From: an uncultured Mollicutes bacterium
Lineage (GTDB): Bacteria; Bacillota_I; Bacilli_A; Acholeplasmatales; JAEDCM01
Assembly (NCBI GenBank): GCA_947166335.1
Contig: CAMVDS010000003.1
Location: 1-64,000, forward strand
Length of the DNA stretch: 64,000 bases
Direction of reading: 5' to 3'
In this document: positions 16,544-24,293 of the stretch, piece after piece
How positions within the stretch are numbered: position 1 is the first letter of the stretch
Layout of the letters: every line of letters starts with the position of its first letter
Notes under the pieces: model-generated
Told to the model about the DNA's origin: nothing
Databases searched by the model: none
What the model saw: only the letters and a program-made list of their open reading frames with translations
Position numbers and translations under genes: made by a program

Positions 16544-16936
16544 ATGAGTGAGTGGTCAAGCTTTAAAGAACAGGTAAGAGAACAGATTAGATTCCTTAAG
16601 AGGTCTAAACCCGAAGAGGGTTGGACTTCTTATGTAACGCTTTACACTGATAGTTTTAAAGAGAGATGGGCAATAGTAATGGCTTGGATGGATTATGACA
16701 ATAATGGAAACTGGAAAATTTATGGAAAGATAGCAAGTCAGCCTACTAATTCACTTATGCAAGAATATGATATTGATTGGTTAATGCCTATTGAAGAGAG
16801 TTATGGATTTGATGGAGATACAGAGATACAGATTGAAAGCGAAGTTGATATAGATTGGTTATTTAAAGAATGGGAATGGATATATGAAGAGATAAGAAAG
16901 CTTGAAGACGATATGGATGAAAGTGAAGAGTATTGA
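16544..16936 (+). CDS. Unknown 130-aa acidic protein
   Basis: AAAGGAGATAAGAAC selects ATG 16544; the open frame extends 8 codons upstream into the previous gene. N-terminal basic helix (EQVREQIRFLKRSK), Trp-rich strands, and a long acidic C-terminal helix. Confidence 0.72.
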   Translation: MSEWSSFKEQVREQIRFLKRSKPEEGWTSYVTLYTDSFKERWAIVMAWMDYDNNGNWKIYGKIASQPTNSLMQEYDIDWLMPIEESYGFDGDTEIQIESEVDIDWLFKEWEWIYEEIRKLEDDMDESEEY

Positions 16937-16949
16937 AAGGAGATAAGAA

Positions 16950-17210
16950 ATGACGGGACTTAAACAAGATCCGGTACAGGTACATTTTGAAGAGATAGCA
17001 AATGAGATAGATACTTATAGTGAGGGAGATCAAGCTTTTATGTTATGGTATCTCTTACAGGATTATATAGAAGACGCAGAAGAGAAATTAAAGTCAGATG
17101 ATATAGACGATTATAGTGGTGTTAAAGAGTATGCTCTTGATTGTATGATAAGAGAACATATTAAAGTAGCAAAGCAAATGAGAGAAGTATTGTTTTACGA
17201 ATGGTCATAA
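16950..17210 (+). CDS. Unknown 86-aa helical protein
   Basis: AAAGGAGATAAGAA upstream. All-helical, acidic in the middle (EDAEEKLKSDDIDD). No motif. Confidence 0.7.
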   Translation: MTGLKQDPVQVHFEEIANEIDTYSEGDQAFMLWYLLQDYIEDAEEKLKSDDIDDYSGVKEYALDCMIREHIKVAKQMREVLFYEWS

Positions 17211-17222
17211 GGAGGGAAAGAA

Positions 17223-17606
17223 ATGAATAAGATTGGTGATTTAGGAGTAATGAATGGAACTTATGATGGCTTTATAGTTGTAGAAAGATTTCCTGAAATA
17301 GATTATGTATTACTTAAAAGAAATAGTAAATATGAACCTTGGATAGCTGCTTGGGCTTATGATGAAGATAATCAGTGTTGGGGTCAAGGGCATTATTTTG
17401 ATAGTTTTATAGAAGCTGCAAGGTATATAATAGATAGTAAGATAAGACCTATGCCTTATGATAGAGTTGCAGAGATAGCTTCAAGATTGATGGACATGGT
17501 AAAGGAAACAGACGATATAGATGAAACGCTTTATGAATATGACATTGAACTTGATGATGATGAAAAGGAATGGTTCTGTATTGAGACAGGTGAAGAGGAG
17601 GAATAA
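17223..17606 (+). CDS. Unknown 127-aa acidic protein
   Basis: AAGGAGGGAAAGAA upstream. Residues 14-75 form a strand-rich region with Trp and Tyr (PWIAAWAYDED); the C-terminal half is a highly acidic helix. Confidence 0.7.
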   Translation: MNKIGDLGVMNGTYDGFIVVERFPEIDYVLLKRNSKYEPWIAAWAYDEDNQCWGQGHYFDSFIEAARYIIDSKIRPMPYDRVAEIASRLMDMVKETDDIDETLYEYDIELDDDEKEWFCIETGEEEE

Positions 17607-17609
17607 GAA

Positions 17610-17774
17610 ATGGAAAATGAAATGAAAAAGAATTGCAAAACTTGTCAGTATTACGACAAGGGGAAATGCACCTTTTATATATGGTATCCCAAAGGTAAAA
17701 GAAAAGGTGTTATTGATAAAAAAGAAAGTGATAGTTGTATATATTATAAAGTAAATAAAACTAAGATATTATAA
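17610..17774 (+). CDS. Small zinc-site protein (54 aa)
   Basis: GAGGAGGAATAAGAA upstream. Cys at 9, 12, 20 and 43 (CKTCQYYDKGKC) suit one zinc ion, and CKxCxYxxxGKC resembles small phage zinc ribbons. A basic segment (KGKRKG) follows. Confidence 0.65.
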   Translation: MENEMKKNCKTCQYYDKGKCTFYIWYPKGKRKGVIDKKESDSCIYYKVNKTKIL

Positions 17775-17790
17775 GAGAAAGGAGATAATT

Positions 17791-18141
17791 ATGGGATACA
17801 GAAGTGAAGTAGCAATCAGATGTCAAGATAAGGCTTTTGAAATGTTTCAAAAGTCTTGGGGGGAATTAATACCTGATAAAGTGTTTCATAAGGAGAATGA
17901 TCATTTAATTTATTGGGATTGGGTAAAATGGTATGAAGATTATCCTGATGTTTCCGCTATAGAGAATGTAATGTCAGAGTTAAATGAGCTAGAAAATGAT
18001 GAAGCTACAGAAAAGAAAATGGGATATAGTTTTATGCGATTGGGTGAAGACGATACGGATATAGAGACAAAAAATAATACATATGATATTGAACTTTGGA
18101 TGATTCGCAAAATAGATTTGAGCGATTTTGAAAATGAATAA
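17791..18141 (+). CDS. MGYRSEVAI-type small protein (116 aa)
   Basis: The opening MGYRSEVAI is typical of an uncharacterised family in phages, plasmids and integrative elements. A central helix, an HLIYWDWVKWYEDY segment and an acidic end follow, as in other members. AAAGGAGATAATT upstream. Confidence 0.72.
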   Translation: MGYRSEVAIRCQDKAFEMFQKSWGELIPDKVFHKENDHLIYWDWVKWYEDYPDVSAIENVMSELNELENDEATEKKMGYSFMRLGEDDTDIETKNNTYDIELWMIRKIDLSDFENE

Positions 18142-18171
18142 AATCAAGATTTGACGGAAAGGAGATTTAAT

Positions 18172-18339
18172 ATGACAAAGGAAGAAGGGTTGGAAGTAAT
18201 AAAGAAATCTATGGAATGTCATGATAGAAAAGTGTGTGATCTTGCAGAAGATTGTGAAGACTGTCCCTTATATGTTGATAAGGATACAGAATATGAAGCA
18301 CATAAAGTATTACTTCCATTATTGTCAAAAGAAATATAA
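18172..18339 (+). CDS. Unknown 55-aa Cys-rich protein
   Basis: GAAAGGAG 9 bases upstream selects ATG 18172 over an in-frame TTG. Cys at 16, 22, 28 and 31 (CDLAEDCEDC) may hold a metal; the rest is helical and acidic. Confidence 0.62.
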   Translation: MTKEEGLEVIKKSMECHDRKVCDLAEDCEDCPLYVDKDTEYEAHKVLLPLLSKEI

Positions 18340-18367
18340 AACAAGGTTTTCATAAGGAGGTAATAAC

Positions 18368-18589
18368 ATGATTAAATTTAAAACTTTGAACGCAGACGGA
18401 AAAGAAATTCAATACAAATATAAAAATGCAAAGGAGCTTGAAACAATATGGCGTTCTGATGATATTGAAATGAATGTGCCTGAGAATGATGCTCCGATTT
18501 ATGATGTAGAGATTGATGGTAAATCTGATATAAGAGAAGCTACATTGTTTGAAGATTTACTGACATATTTAGGAATAGAAATATGGTGA
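18368..18589 (+). CDS. Unknown 73-aa acidic protein
   Basis: AAGGAGGTAATAAC upstream. Strands with Lys then a long acidic part (DDIEMNVPENDAP). No known motif. Confidence 0.68.
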   Translation: MIKFKTLNADGKEIQYKYKNAKELETIWRSDDIEMNVPENDAPIYDVEIDGKSDIREATLFEDLLTYLGIEIW

Positions 18590-18623
18590 TGAAAATAATG
18601 TTTTTATGGAAAGGAGATAAAAA

Positions 18624-19007
18624 ATGAGTACAAGAGCAATTATTGGAGTGAGAAATAATCAAGGTGGAATTACAGGAGCTTGGTGTTGGAATGACGGATA
18701 TGACATCTTTAATGATTTAAAAAAAGATTTTTGTTCAGACGAAGGAATTGATTATATTCTTAATATGGGAATGTTTAATACTATTTTTTCAAAAAAAGAA
18801 GCAGCAGAACATAAATCTTGGAGAAAGGAAAACGAAATCGAAGTTGATGAAACTGAATTCTTTAATTATGGAAATTCTGTGATATTGCAAGATAAGAGAT
18901 ATCGTGATAGAGAAGCAGAACATTATAAAGATTTAGACGAAGTGCTTGGTCAAGATATAAATGTGGCTTATATATATGAGAATGGAAAATACGAGATATA
19001 TAAATAA
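18624..19007 (+). CDS. MSTRAIIG-type small protein (127 aa)
   Basis: The start MSTRAIIGVRNNQGGITGAW is the hallmark of an uncharacterised family widespread in phages and megaplasmids. The Thr/Arg start resembles N-terminal nucleophile enzymes once the Met is removed, but that is speculation. Later residues are helical and acidic. AAAGGAGATAAAAA upstream. Confidence 0.74.
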   Translation: MSTRAIIGVRNNQGGITGAWCWNDGYDIFNDLKKDFCSDEGIDYILNMGMFNTIFSKKEAAEHKSWRKENEIEVDETEFFNYGNSVILQDKRYRDREAEHYKDLDEVLGQDINVAYIYENGKYEIYK

Positions 19008-19090
19008 AATAACTTGTTTATCATGAAAATAGTATCTATAAGAAAATGAAAAGAGTAATAAAAACTAAAATTAATAAGGAGGTAAATGTT

Positions 19091-19399
19091 ATGGTAAAAG
19101 TATTTACAAGAGAAGATTGTGTACGGCTTAAGGATGGAGAGAATTATGTAGGTAAGTTTGTAATTATCTCAACGGAACAGTTCAAGCCAGAATATCAAAA
19201 CGCAAAGAATCAGTTGTTCTTGGCTGAAGGTGGTTTTGGTTGCTACCCCGAAAAACTTGGTGGAAAAGTATTTGGTAAGCTGTTTGATGAACCTTATCAA
19301 ACAAGAAGAGAATATATATTAGGTGTTGCAAAAGAAGAAGCTATAGCAGAGTGGGAAAAAGAATATGGAATGTCAAGGGAAATATTTAAGAGTGTGTAA
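19091..19399 (+). CDS. Small phage/plasmid protein of the KPEYxxAxNQLFLAxGGFGCxP type (102 aa)
   Basis: AAGGAGGTAAATGTT fixes ATG 19091; an ATG at 19046 has no site. The middle (FKPEYQNAKNQLFLAEGGFG) and the later YILGVAKEEAIAEW are conserved hallmarks of an uncharacterised family common in mobile elements. Confidence 0.7.
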   Translation: MVKVFTREDCVRLKDGENYVGKFVIISTEQFKPEYQNAKNQLFLAEGGFGCYPEKLGGKVFGKLFDEPYQTRREYILGVAKEEAIAEWEKEYGMSREIFKSV

Positions 19400-19414
19400 T
19401 GAAAGGAGACAAAT

Positions 19415-19777
19415 ATGACACTTACAGAGTTTAATAAGTACAACGAAACAGAAACGATGCCTTATGAATGGATCGGACAGGGATATGGTTATAAATATAC
19501 TGAAAAAGATTGGGAAGATATAGATAATGATGAAATAATTTATATCCCTGAATATGGATATGAAGATGAAGTCGATGGTTTTGTAGTAAATAGAGAAAAT
19601 GCTTATAACAAGAGAGATTTAAGAGAAGTGGTAAAAAATAAATACCCTAAAGTAAAGGGAGAATTACTTGATAGGTTAGCTTGTTTGTTATTTGACGCTA
19701 TAGACTGGCAGTTTCCAGAAACAGCTATTGAAGAAGAGTGGTTATATAATGAAGAAGATTTAGAGGAGGTAAAATAA
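19415..19777 (+). CDS. Unknown 120-aa acidic protein
   Basis: AAAGGAGACAAAT upstream. Tyr-rich and strongly acidic, a charged helical middle, and DAIDWQFPETAIEEEW near the end. The next gene starts on the base after its stop. Confidence 0.7.
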   Translation: MTLTEFNKYNETETMPYEWIGQGYGYKYTEKDWEDIDNDEIIYIPEYGYEDEVDGFVVNRENAYNKRDLREVVKNKYPKVKGELLDRLACLLFDAIDWQFPETAIEEEWLYNEEDLEEVK

Positions 19778-19990
19778 ATGTATTACTTAGCATGTTGTGA
19801 TGATACTGGTCAGTGCTTTGGATTTTTACGGAATGATAAAACAGTTTGTAAAGATCCAGATAATGAAATGAAAAACTTAATGAGTTTTAAGAAAAAGAAA
19901 GATAGCAATGAAATAGTATTACAAATTAATTTAAGCAAAATGTTAATGCCTAATGGTTATCCATTTAGGGTTGTAGCTGTTAAAGGATGA
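19778..19990 (+). CDS. Unknown 70-aa protein
   Basis: Starts immediately after the previous stop, with GAGGAGG inside that gene. Begins MYYLACCDDTGQ; mixed strands, C-terminal hydrophobic strand. Confidence 0.68.
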   Translation: MYYLACCDDTGQCFGFLRNDKTVCKDPDNEMKNLMSFKKKKDSNEIVLQINLSKMLMPNGYPFRVVAVKG

Positions 19991-20002
19991 AAGGAGAATA
20001 AC

Positions 20003-20398
20003 ATGATAATAGAGGGAAATAAGATTTACGGTACTTTAAAAGAATGTGTAGAAGAATTATTTAAGCGAATAGAAAATTGTGGTGGTATATTTCCTGAATT
20101 TGATTTTTGTGCTGATTGTCTAGAAGAGGCGAAATCAATGAAAGAAGCTTATAATAGTTCTTCTGGTTGGTTTGGTTGTAAGGATATAAGCGAATTATTT
20201 GATAATACTCAGAGCTATAGTTTAGTACTTGATTATTACGGTGGTGGAGCAACAGAAAGTGCAGATCTCGATATGACTGATAGAGAAGATATGGAAATAA
20301 TAATATCAAGAATTGGTAGTTGTACTGATAACATAGGATATGGAGTACTTAATCCTAATGACTATACAATATTTGAATTTAAAGAAAGGAAAGAATAA
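20003..20398 (+). CDS. Unknown 131-aa protein
   Basis: GAAAGGAGAATAAC upstream. First 40 residues helical with Cys at 28, 36 and 39; a Gly-rich centre (YYGGGATESADL) and an acidic end follow. No family assigned. Confidence 0.7.
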   Translation: MIIEGNKIYGTLKECVEELFKRIENCGGIFPEFDFCADCLEEAKSMKEAYNSSSGWFGCKDISELFDNTQSYSLVLDYYGGGATESADLDMTDREDMEIIISRIGSCTDNIGYGVLNPNDYTIFEFKERKE

Positions 20399-20400
20399 TT

Positions 20401-20604
20401 ATGTACATGGCTGTAATTCGAGGTTGGTATGAAGTTAGGGCTTTTTCTGAAGATAAAGAGAAAGCTAAACAACTAGCGGTAAGAAAAAAGAAAAGATATT
20501 GTAAAGACGATTTAGAAGAATGGAATTGGAAAGAATGTGAAGAGTATTATGGAGCTTATGTAGAAAAAATTAAAGAAGGTATGGTATTAATTGATGGAGT
20601 ATAA
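20401..20604 (+). CDS. Unknown 67-aa protein
   Basis: AAGAAAGGAAAGAATAATT upstream. Strand, then a basic helix (KAKQLAVRKKKRY), then an acidic part. The strand-helix opening matches several neighbours. Confidence 0.66.
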   Translation: MYMAVIRGWYEVRAFSEDKEKAKQLAVRKKKRYCKDDLEEWNWKECEEYYGAYVEKIKEGMVLIDGV

Positions 20605-20628
20605 AGGAGATAAGAAAGGAGATCAAAC

Positions 20629-20874
20629 ATGAGTATTAAAGAGGGAAAGATAACTGGTTATAGTTATGAAGTTTATTTTGAAGGTGCTTGGATTCATACT
20701 TCAGATGAAGAGTTTGATACGGAAGAAGAAGCAAGGGAAGATGCAGAGAGTTATATAGAGCAGAAGATTGAAGATTATAAGGCAGATGGAGCTTGGTATG
20801 AAGATGATAGCAGAGAGCTTTTTGAAATCGACATTATTGACATTATAGAAGAGGAGGACGAAGAAGATGACTAA
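20629..20874 (+). CDS. Unknown 81-aa very acidic protein
   Basis: Two ribosome sites (AAGGAGATAAGAAAGGAG) precede it. A beta hairpin (GYSYEVYFEGAW), an acidic helix and a tail of almost only Asp, Glu and Ile. Overlaps the next gene by 8 bases. Confidence 0.68.
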   Translation: MSIKEGKITGYSYEVYFEGAWIHTSDEEFDTEEEAREDAESYIEQKIEDYKADGAWYEDDSRELFEIDIIDIIEEEDEEDD

Positions 20875-21112
20875 AAAAGAAACAATGAAAGTACTTGAAG
20901 ATCACTTCAATAGTTGCTTACGGTATTGGGAAAGAGAATTAAAAGTAAATAGTGATATAGATAAAGCTCCTTATATAGAAGCTATAAGGGAGATTGCAAC
21001 GACAGATCCTAGAAGTCCTTATGGTGAGAAGTTAAATGAAGAATGGGTAGCTGAGTTTAGAAAGTATAGGCTGATGGATTGTTATGGTAAGGATTGGGAG
21101 AAATATATATAA
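20867..21112 (+). CDS. Unknown 81-aa protein
   Basis: The ribosome site (GAGGAGG) lies in the acidic tail of the previous gene. Helical, with a helix LEDHFNSCLRYWERELK and a mixed end. Confidence 0.67.
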   Translation: MTKKETMKVLEDHFNSCLRYWERELKVNSDIDKAPYIEAIREIATTDPRSPYGEKLNEEWVAEFRKYRLMDCYGKDWEKYI

Positions 21113-21125
21113 GAAAGGAGAAAAA

Positions 21126-21284
21126 ATGCAAACATATAAAATTAGATGGACAGTAGTAGAAAGTGAAGTATATGAAATAGAAGCTGATTCATATGAAGAA
21201 GCTTGTAAGATATTAGATGAAGATTTTGAATTACCAGATGAAATAGTAGATATAAAAATGGAAGAAGTAAAGGAGGGTAAGTAA
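21126..21284 (+). CDS. DpnD/PcfM-like small protein (52 aa)
   Basis: AAAGGAGAAAAA selects ATG 21126. The order MxTYKIRWTVVESEVYEIEA, then SYEEACKIL, follows the short DpnD/PcfM-like pattern (strand, strand, helix) found in plasmids and phages. Role unknown. Confidence 0.6.
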   Translation: MQTYKIRWTVVESEVYEIEADSYEEACKILDEDFELPDEIVDIKMEEVKEGK

Positions 21285-21638
21285 ATGAGTATAACACCTA
21301 GAGAAAAAGAAATAGTAAAAAGAGCTTTAGATAATGGAATTGTTACAGAAGAAGAATTGGATGATATAGGTTACTTTTCTTATGAAGTGGAAGAGATAAA
21401 GAGTGATAAAAATTGGTTTACTTTGTATACTGGACTTGATGATACTGGAATGGTTACTAGACATAAACATGCAATTGAACTTGTACTTGGGTTATCATGG
21501 AAAGACAAATATGATTATTCGGAAAAAAGAAAGAGAGGTAGATATAGTTTAGATATCTGTGTTACTGATAGTGAGTTTAATAAAATTTGTGAAGCATATA
21601 TGAAAGGGAACATAATTAACTTGGTTCTAGGGGATTAA
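21285..21638 (+). CDS. Unknown 117-aa protein
   Basis: The start follows the previous stop directly, with GGAGG 9 bases upstream. Acidic N-terminal half, a GLSWKDKYDYSEKRKRG basic segment, and a hydrophobic C-terminus. Confidence 0.7.
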   Translation: MSITPREKEIVKRALDNGIVTEEELDDIGYFSYEVEEIKSDKNWFTLYTGLDDTGMVTRHKHAIELVLGLSWKDKYDYSEKRKRGRYSLDICVTDSEFNKICEAYMKGNIINLVLGD

Positions 21639-21663
21639 CCTTAGACGGAAAGGAGAGAGTGGT

Positions 21664-21795
21664 ATGGTCACTTTTAAGCTTATGAACAAGGGCTATGGAT
21701 GGCAGTACTACAACGTCTATCTCGATGGAGAACTGGTTGGGACCTGTGATCTTGGAGAGAGAAGCGAAGTAGAAGCTGACATCAAAGCCCAGTAA
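21664..21795 (+). CDS. Unknown 43-aa protein
   Basis: GGAAAGGAG upstream of ATG 21664. Begins MVTFKLMNKGYGWQYY and reads like a beta hairpin plus helix (SEVEADIKAQ). Base use is less AT-rich than its neighbours, suggesting a different origin. A terminator follows. Confidence 0.65.
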   Translation: MVTFKLMNKGYGWQYYNVYLDGELVGTCDLGERSEVEADIKAQ

Positions 21796-21819
21796 GTTCA
21801 AGTAGTATTGTACCACAAA

Positions 21820-21847
21820 GAGGTTGGATAGTCAAATATCCAACCTC
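21820..21847 (+). terminator. Strong hairpin, probable terminator
   Basis: GAGGTTGGATA (21820-21830) pairs perfectly over 11 bp with 21837-21847 around a GTCAAA loop. The tail ACCTTTTCC has only four T. It divides the long array about 40 bases before the next ribosome site. Confidence 0.65.
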
Positions 21848-21897
21848 ACCTTTTCCAAATAAATAAAAAAAACGGTTATTTTATAGGAGGATAAGAA

Positions 21898-22155
21898 ATG
21901 GATTTGAAATTAGTTACATTTAACAGAGATCAAGAACAGTTTCTTGTTAATGCTATAGGAAAAGAAACAGCAATAGAATTAGCAATTGAAGCTAATAAGA
22001 AAATTGGAAATTTTAATGAACCTGAATGGAATGCTGAAATGGAAGATAAATCACGATATGAAGTTGAGGATGTAGATTTTGATTTGCTTTGCGAAATCAT
22101 AAAGCGAGACGATTGGTTATTCAATGAAACATATGTGATGGCTTTTAGAGATTAA
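21898..22155 (+). CDS. Unknown 85-aa acidic protein
   Basis: ATAGGAGGATAAGAA upstream. Helical; residues 25-40 contain a helix typical of small DNA-mimic-like proteins, but no known motif. First gene after the terminator. Confidence 0.7.
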   Translation: MDLKLVTFNRDQEQFLVNAIGKETAIELAIEANKKIGNFNEPEWNAEMEDKSRYEVEDVDFDLLCEIIKRDDWLFNETYVMAFRD

Positions 22156-22185
22156 AATATTGTTTAATAGAAAGGAGACAAGACA

Positions 22186-22380
22186 ATGTTTACTGATGAA
22201 GAATTAGAAGAGAAATGGAGAGAGCTTGAAGATGTAGCAACTTATGAAGATGAATATGGTTGTTTACGGTTAAAAGAAAAATGGTTTTGTTTTGATAAAG
22301 ACGAAGATATAGAAACTATCTGGTATTGGTTTGACGATAGACATAGCAAAGGTGTTGGTTGGTTATATGAAAATATATAA
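22186..22380 (+). CDS. Unknown 64-aa acidic protein
   Basis: AAAGGAGACAAGACA upstream. Trp-rich and acidic (WRELEDVATYEDEYG, TIWYWFDDRH). No motif. Confidence 0.68.
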   Translation: MFTDEELEEKWRELEDVATYEDEYGCLRLKEKWFCFDKDEDIETIWYWFDDRHSKGVGWLYENI

Positions 22381-22415
22381 ATAAAAACATCGTTTCATAA
22401 AAAGGAGATTAAGTT

Positions 22416-22643
22416 ATGATGACATCTAAAGGATTTAAAAAAGTTGTTGATGAATGGAAAAGAACTATTAGTATTCCTAACAGAGCAAGTGTTACATATA
22501 TGACATTATTTGTAAGAGATTTATTAAAAGAAGCTGGTTATGAAGAAGCTGCTAGTTTTACAGATAAATTCGCTAATGAATTAGAGAATATGGATACGAG
22601 TGAATTAGTAAAAGAACAGATATGGATAGGAAAGGGAGAATAA
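22416..22643 (+). CDS. Unknown 75-aa helical protein
   Basis: AAAGGAGATTAAGTT upstream; two adjacent ATG codons make the start uncertain by one residue. Three helices, basic N-terminus (KGFKKVVDEWKR), acidic end. Confidence 0.68.
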   Translation: MMTSKGFKKVVDEWKRTISIPNRASVTYMTLFVRDLLKEAGYEEAASFTDKFANELENMDTSELVKEQIWIGKGE

Positions 22644-22644
22644 T

Positions 22645-22833
22645 ATGGAAAGATTTAAAGGATATACTCCAAAGATGCTAAGAGAACTTGGGGCAGATGA
22701 AAATAAACCAATAGTTGTAATATGCGGTGGTACTCAATATATAGTTGAACATGCTTTTATTGTAACAGAAGATGATAAAGATGAATTCCATGAACATGAA
22801 TGTGGAAGTTTGGTAATAGATATGGATGTTTAA
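22645..22833 (+). CDS. Unknown 62-aa protein
   Basis: One base after the previous stop, with GGAAAGGGAG upstream. Alpha/beta; ends in several acidic and His residues (DEFHEHECGS), which could bind a metal. Confidence 0.66.
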   Translation: MERFKGYTPKMLRELGADENKPIVVICGGTQYIVEHAFIVTEDDKDEFHEHECGSLVIDMDV

Positions 22834-22866
22834 ATAAAAACTTCATTTAATGGAAAGGAGAATAAA

Positions 22867-23088
22867 ATGGAAGGAAGAAAGAGAAAATATTATAGAGTAA
22901 AGGTTCATAGAATACCGTCATATAGCGCAGTAAATGGTTCATATGATTATGAAGAAGATGTTTTTGCTTATTCAAAAGAGGGGGCAATTAAATCTGTAGA
23001 ACGGTATCATAGTAAGGGATATGGATTAAATATCCCTATTGAAGCTATTGAAATTACAAAAGAAGAGTTTAAAGGAAATCATAAATAA
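22867..23088 (+). CDS. Unknown 73-aa protein
   Basis: AAAGGAGAATAAA upstream. Basic start (GRKRKYYRVKVHR), then a strand-helix unit like its neighbours and ITKEEFKGNHK at the end. Confidence 0.68.
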   Translation: MEGRKRKYYRVKVHRIPSYSAVNGSYDYEEDVFAYSKEGAIKSVERYHSKGYGLNIPIEAIEITKEEFKGNHK

Positions 23089-23119
23089 AAGTATTATTTA
23101 ATGGAAAGGAGATTAAAAT

Positions 23120-23548
23120 ATGGGATATTATATGGATCAGACAGATAGTAAATTTGTAATTAAGAAAGAGAATTTTGGAAAAGCTTTACAGGCTTTAAAG
23201 AAAGTCTTTATTCCTGAGAATATGACTTGTAAAGATTATATATATGGAAAAGAATATCCTCATTTTTCCTGGGTAGACACTAATGTAGTATTAAAAGCAG
23301 AAACTATAGAAGAAGCATTGGAAGAAATAAGATATGAATCAGAACATGATGATGAAGGAAATATAGTAAATGTAGAATTTATTGGTGAGAAGTTAGGAGA
23401 TGAAGAGATTTTCTTTATGGCTTTAGCTCCTTATATAGAAAAAGGTTCTTACATATCTTTTGAAGGAGAAGATGGTTGTGAATGGACATGGTTTTTTAAT
23501 GGAAAGAAAGTTAAATATTTAGGAGGAGAATATTTAGGAGGAGTTTAA
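23120..23548 (+). CDS. MGYYMDQTDSKFxI-type small protein (142 aa)
   Basis: The opening MGYYMDQTDSKFVIKKENF marks a family I know from phages and plasmids of Firmicutes. A central FSWVDT segment and a C-terminal GEDGCEWTWFFNGKKVKYL follow, the latter conserved in members. It may be a small enzyme or inhibitor; no function is known to me. GGAGATTAAAAT upstream. Confidence 0.72.
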   Translation: MGYYMDQTDSKFVIKKENFGKALQALKKVFIPENMTCKDYIYGKEYPHFSWVDTNVVLKAETIEEALEEIRYESEHDDEGNIVNVEFIGEKLGDEEIFFMALAPYIEKGSYISFEGEDGCEWTWFFNGKKVKYLGGEYLGGV

Positions 23549-23587
23549 ATCAAAGAGAAATTTCATAGAAGAAAGGAGAATGAAAAA

Positions 23588-23806
23588 ATGGAAATGAGTT
23601 CATATGAAAAGATTTCAAGGTGCTATAATTTAGTGATTGCTATTTATGAAATGGAAAAGTTGTGTGGAAATGAGTCGAATATAGATGATATTATTAGCGA
23701 TCTGGTTGATGATGTTCATGAAAAATTACACCTTAAGCATGAAGAGGTAGCTACATTAAAGGAAGCGGTCAAGAAAAAATTTGAAATGTATAACGAAAAG
23801 GGTTGA
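23588..23806 (+). CDS. Unknown 72-aa helical protein
   Basis: AAAGGAGAATGAAAAA upstream. All-helical with two Cys; a coiled coil is likely at the end. Its stop codon lies inside the promoter for the following cassette. Confidence 0.68.
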   Translation: MEMSSYEKISRCYNLVIAIYEMEKLCGNESNIDDIISDLVDDVHEKLHLKHEEVATLKEAVKKKFEMYNEKG

Positions 23807-23831
23807 CAAATTATGTAAAGTAAAATAAAAT
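23803..23831 (+). promoter_or_regulatory. SigA-type promoter of the HicA-like cassette
   Basis: TTGACA (23803-23808), 17 bases, TAAAAT (23826-23831). Good match in -35 and five of six in -10. It is one of the few internal promoters in the array and points at the small gene at 23862. Confidence 0.55.
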
Positions 23832-23861
23832 AACATGAAAGGAGTAATAAGACGAATATAG

Positions 23862-24011
23862 ATGAACGATAGTAAACCAAGTGTAATGCTTATTAAAAAA
23901 CCAGTAAGGTTAAATGAACCTGTAACAAATGTTACGAAAGACAGAAAGGTGGTAAACTTTAATGAGTTTAAGAGGAAGTTAGAAAGAAAACGAAACGGAG
24001 GTAAAGGTTGA
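23862..24011 (+). CDS. 49-aa partner gene upstream of the HicA-like gene
   Basis: ATG 23862 opens a 49-codon frame whose stop (24009-24011) overlaps the next start. The product is basic and polar (starts MNDSKPSVML, ends RKRNGGKG) and is not like HicB. GGAG lies 17-20 bases upstream, rather far. It may be a leader, an antitoxin fragment or a separate small protein. Confidence 0.5.
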   Translation: MNDSKPSVMLIKKPVRLNEPVTNVTKDRKVVNFNEFKRKLERKRNGGKG

Positions 24012-24196
24012 AACAGTACACAGTAAAGCAGTTTAAAAAGATACTTAAAGATAACGGTTATAGTTATGATAGAACAAAAGGGGATCATGAAGTTTATATA
24101 AAGGAAAATAAGAATCCTATCTCAATCCCTGTTGTAAGAATGAAATCAGTTGTAGCTTTACGGCTAATAAAGGAAAACAATCTGGTAGAAAAATAA
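24008..24196 (+). CDS. HicA-like mRNA interferase (62 aa)
   Basis: TTG start with GGAGG (23997-24001) six bases upstream and a 4-base overlap with the previous gene. The layout KQFKKILKDNGYSYDRTKGDHEVYIKE, then ISIPVV, is the HicA/YcfA double-stranded-RNA-binding fold. The catalytic His normally follows GS or GD, and here GDHEVY fits. Family members cleave mRNA and are silenced by HicB, normally encoded next door. No HicB-like gene is visible downstream, where the next gene is a DUF262 protein. Confidence 0.65.
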   Translation: MKQYTVKQFKKILKDNGYSYDRTKGDHEVYIKENKNPISIPVVRMKSVVALRLIKENNLVEK

Positions 24197-24260
24197 GACG
24201 AATATAGATAAGTAAAAGAAGAGAATTAAGAAGAATATAGTTAAGTAAAAGAAACCAATA
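24195..24260 (+). repeat. 33-bp tandem repeat after the HicA-like gene
   Basis: Two imperfect 33-base copies begin at 24195 and 24228 (AAGACGAATATAGAT... and AAGAAGAATATAGTT...). The first 15 bases also occur exactly at 23849-23863, directly before the cassette. The repeats therefore bracket the 49-aa gene and the HicA-like gene. Confidence 0.65.
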
Positions 24261-24293
24261 ACAAAAACAAATAAAATTTTAGGAGGAAAAAGC

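Noticed and set aside
24195..24260. CRISPR array
   Set aside because: Only two imperfect 33-base copies in direct contact, without spacers or cas genes.
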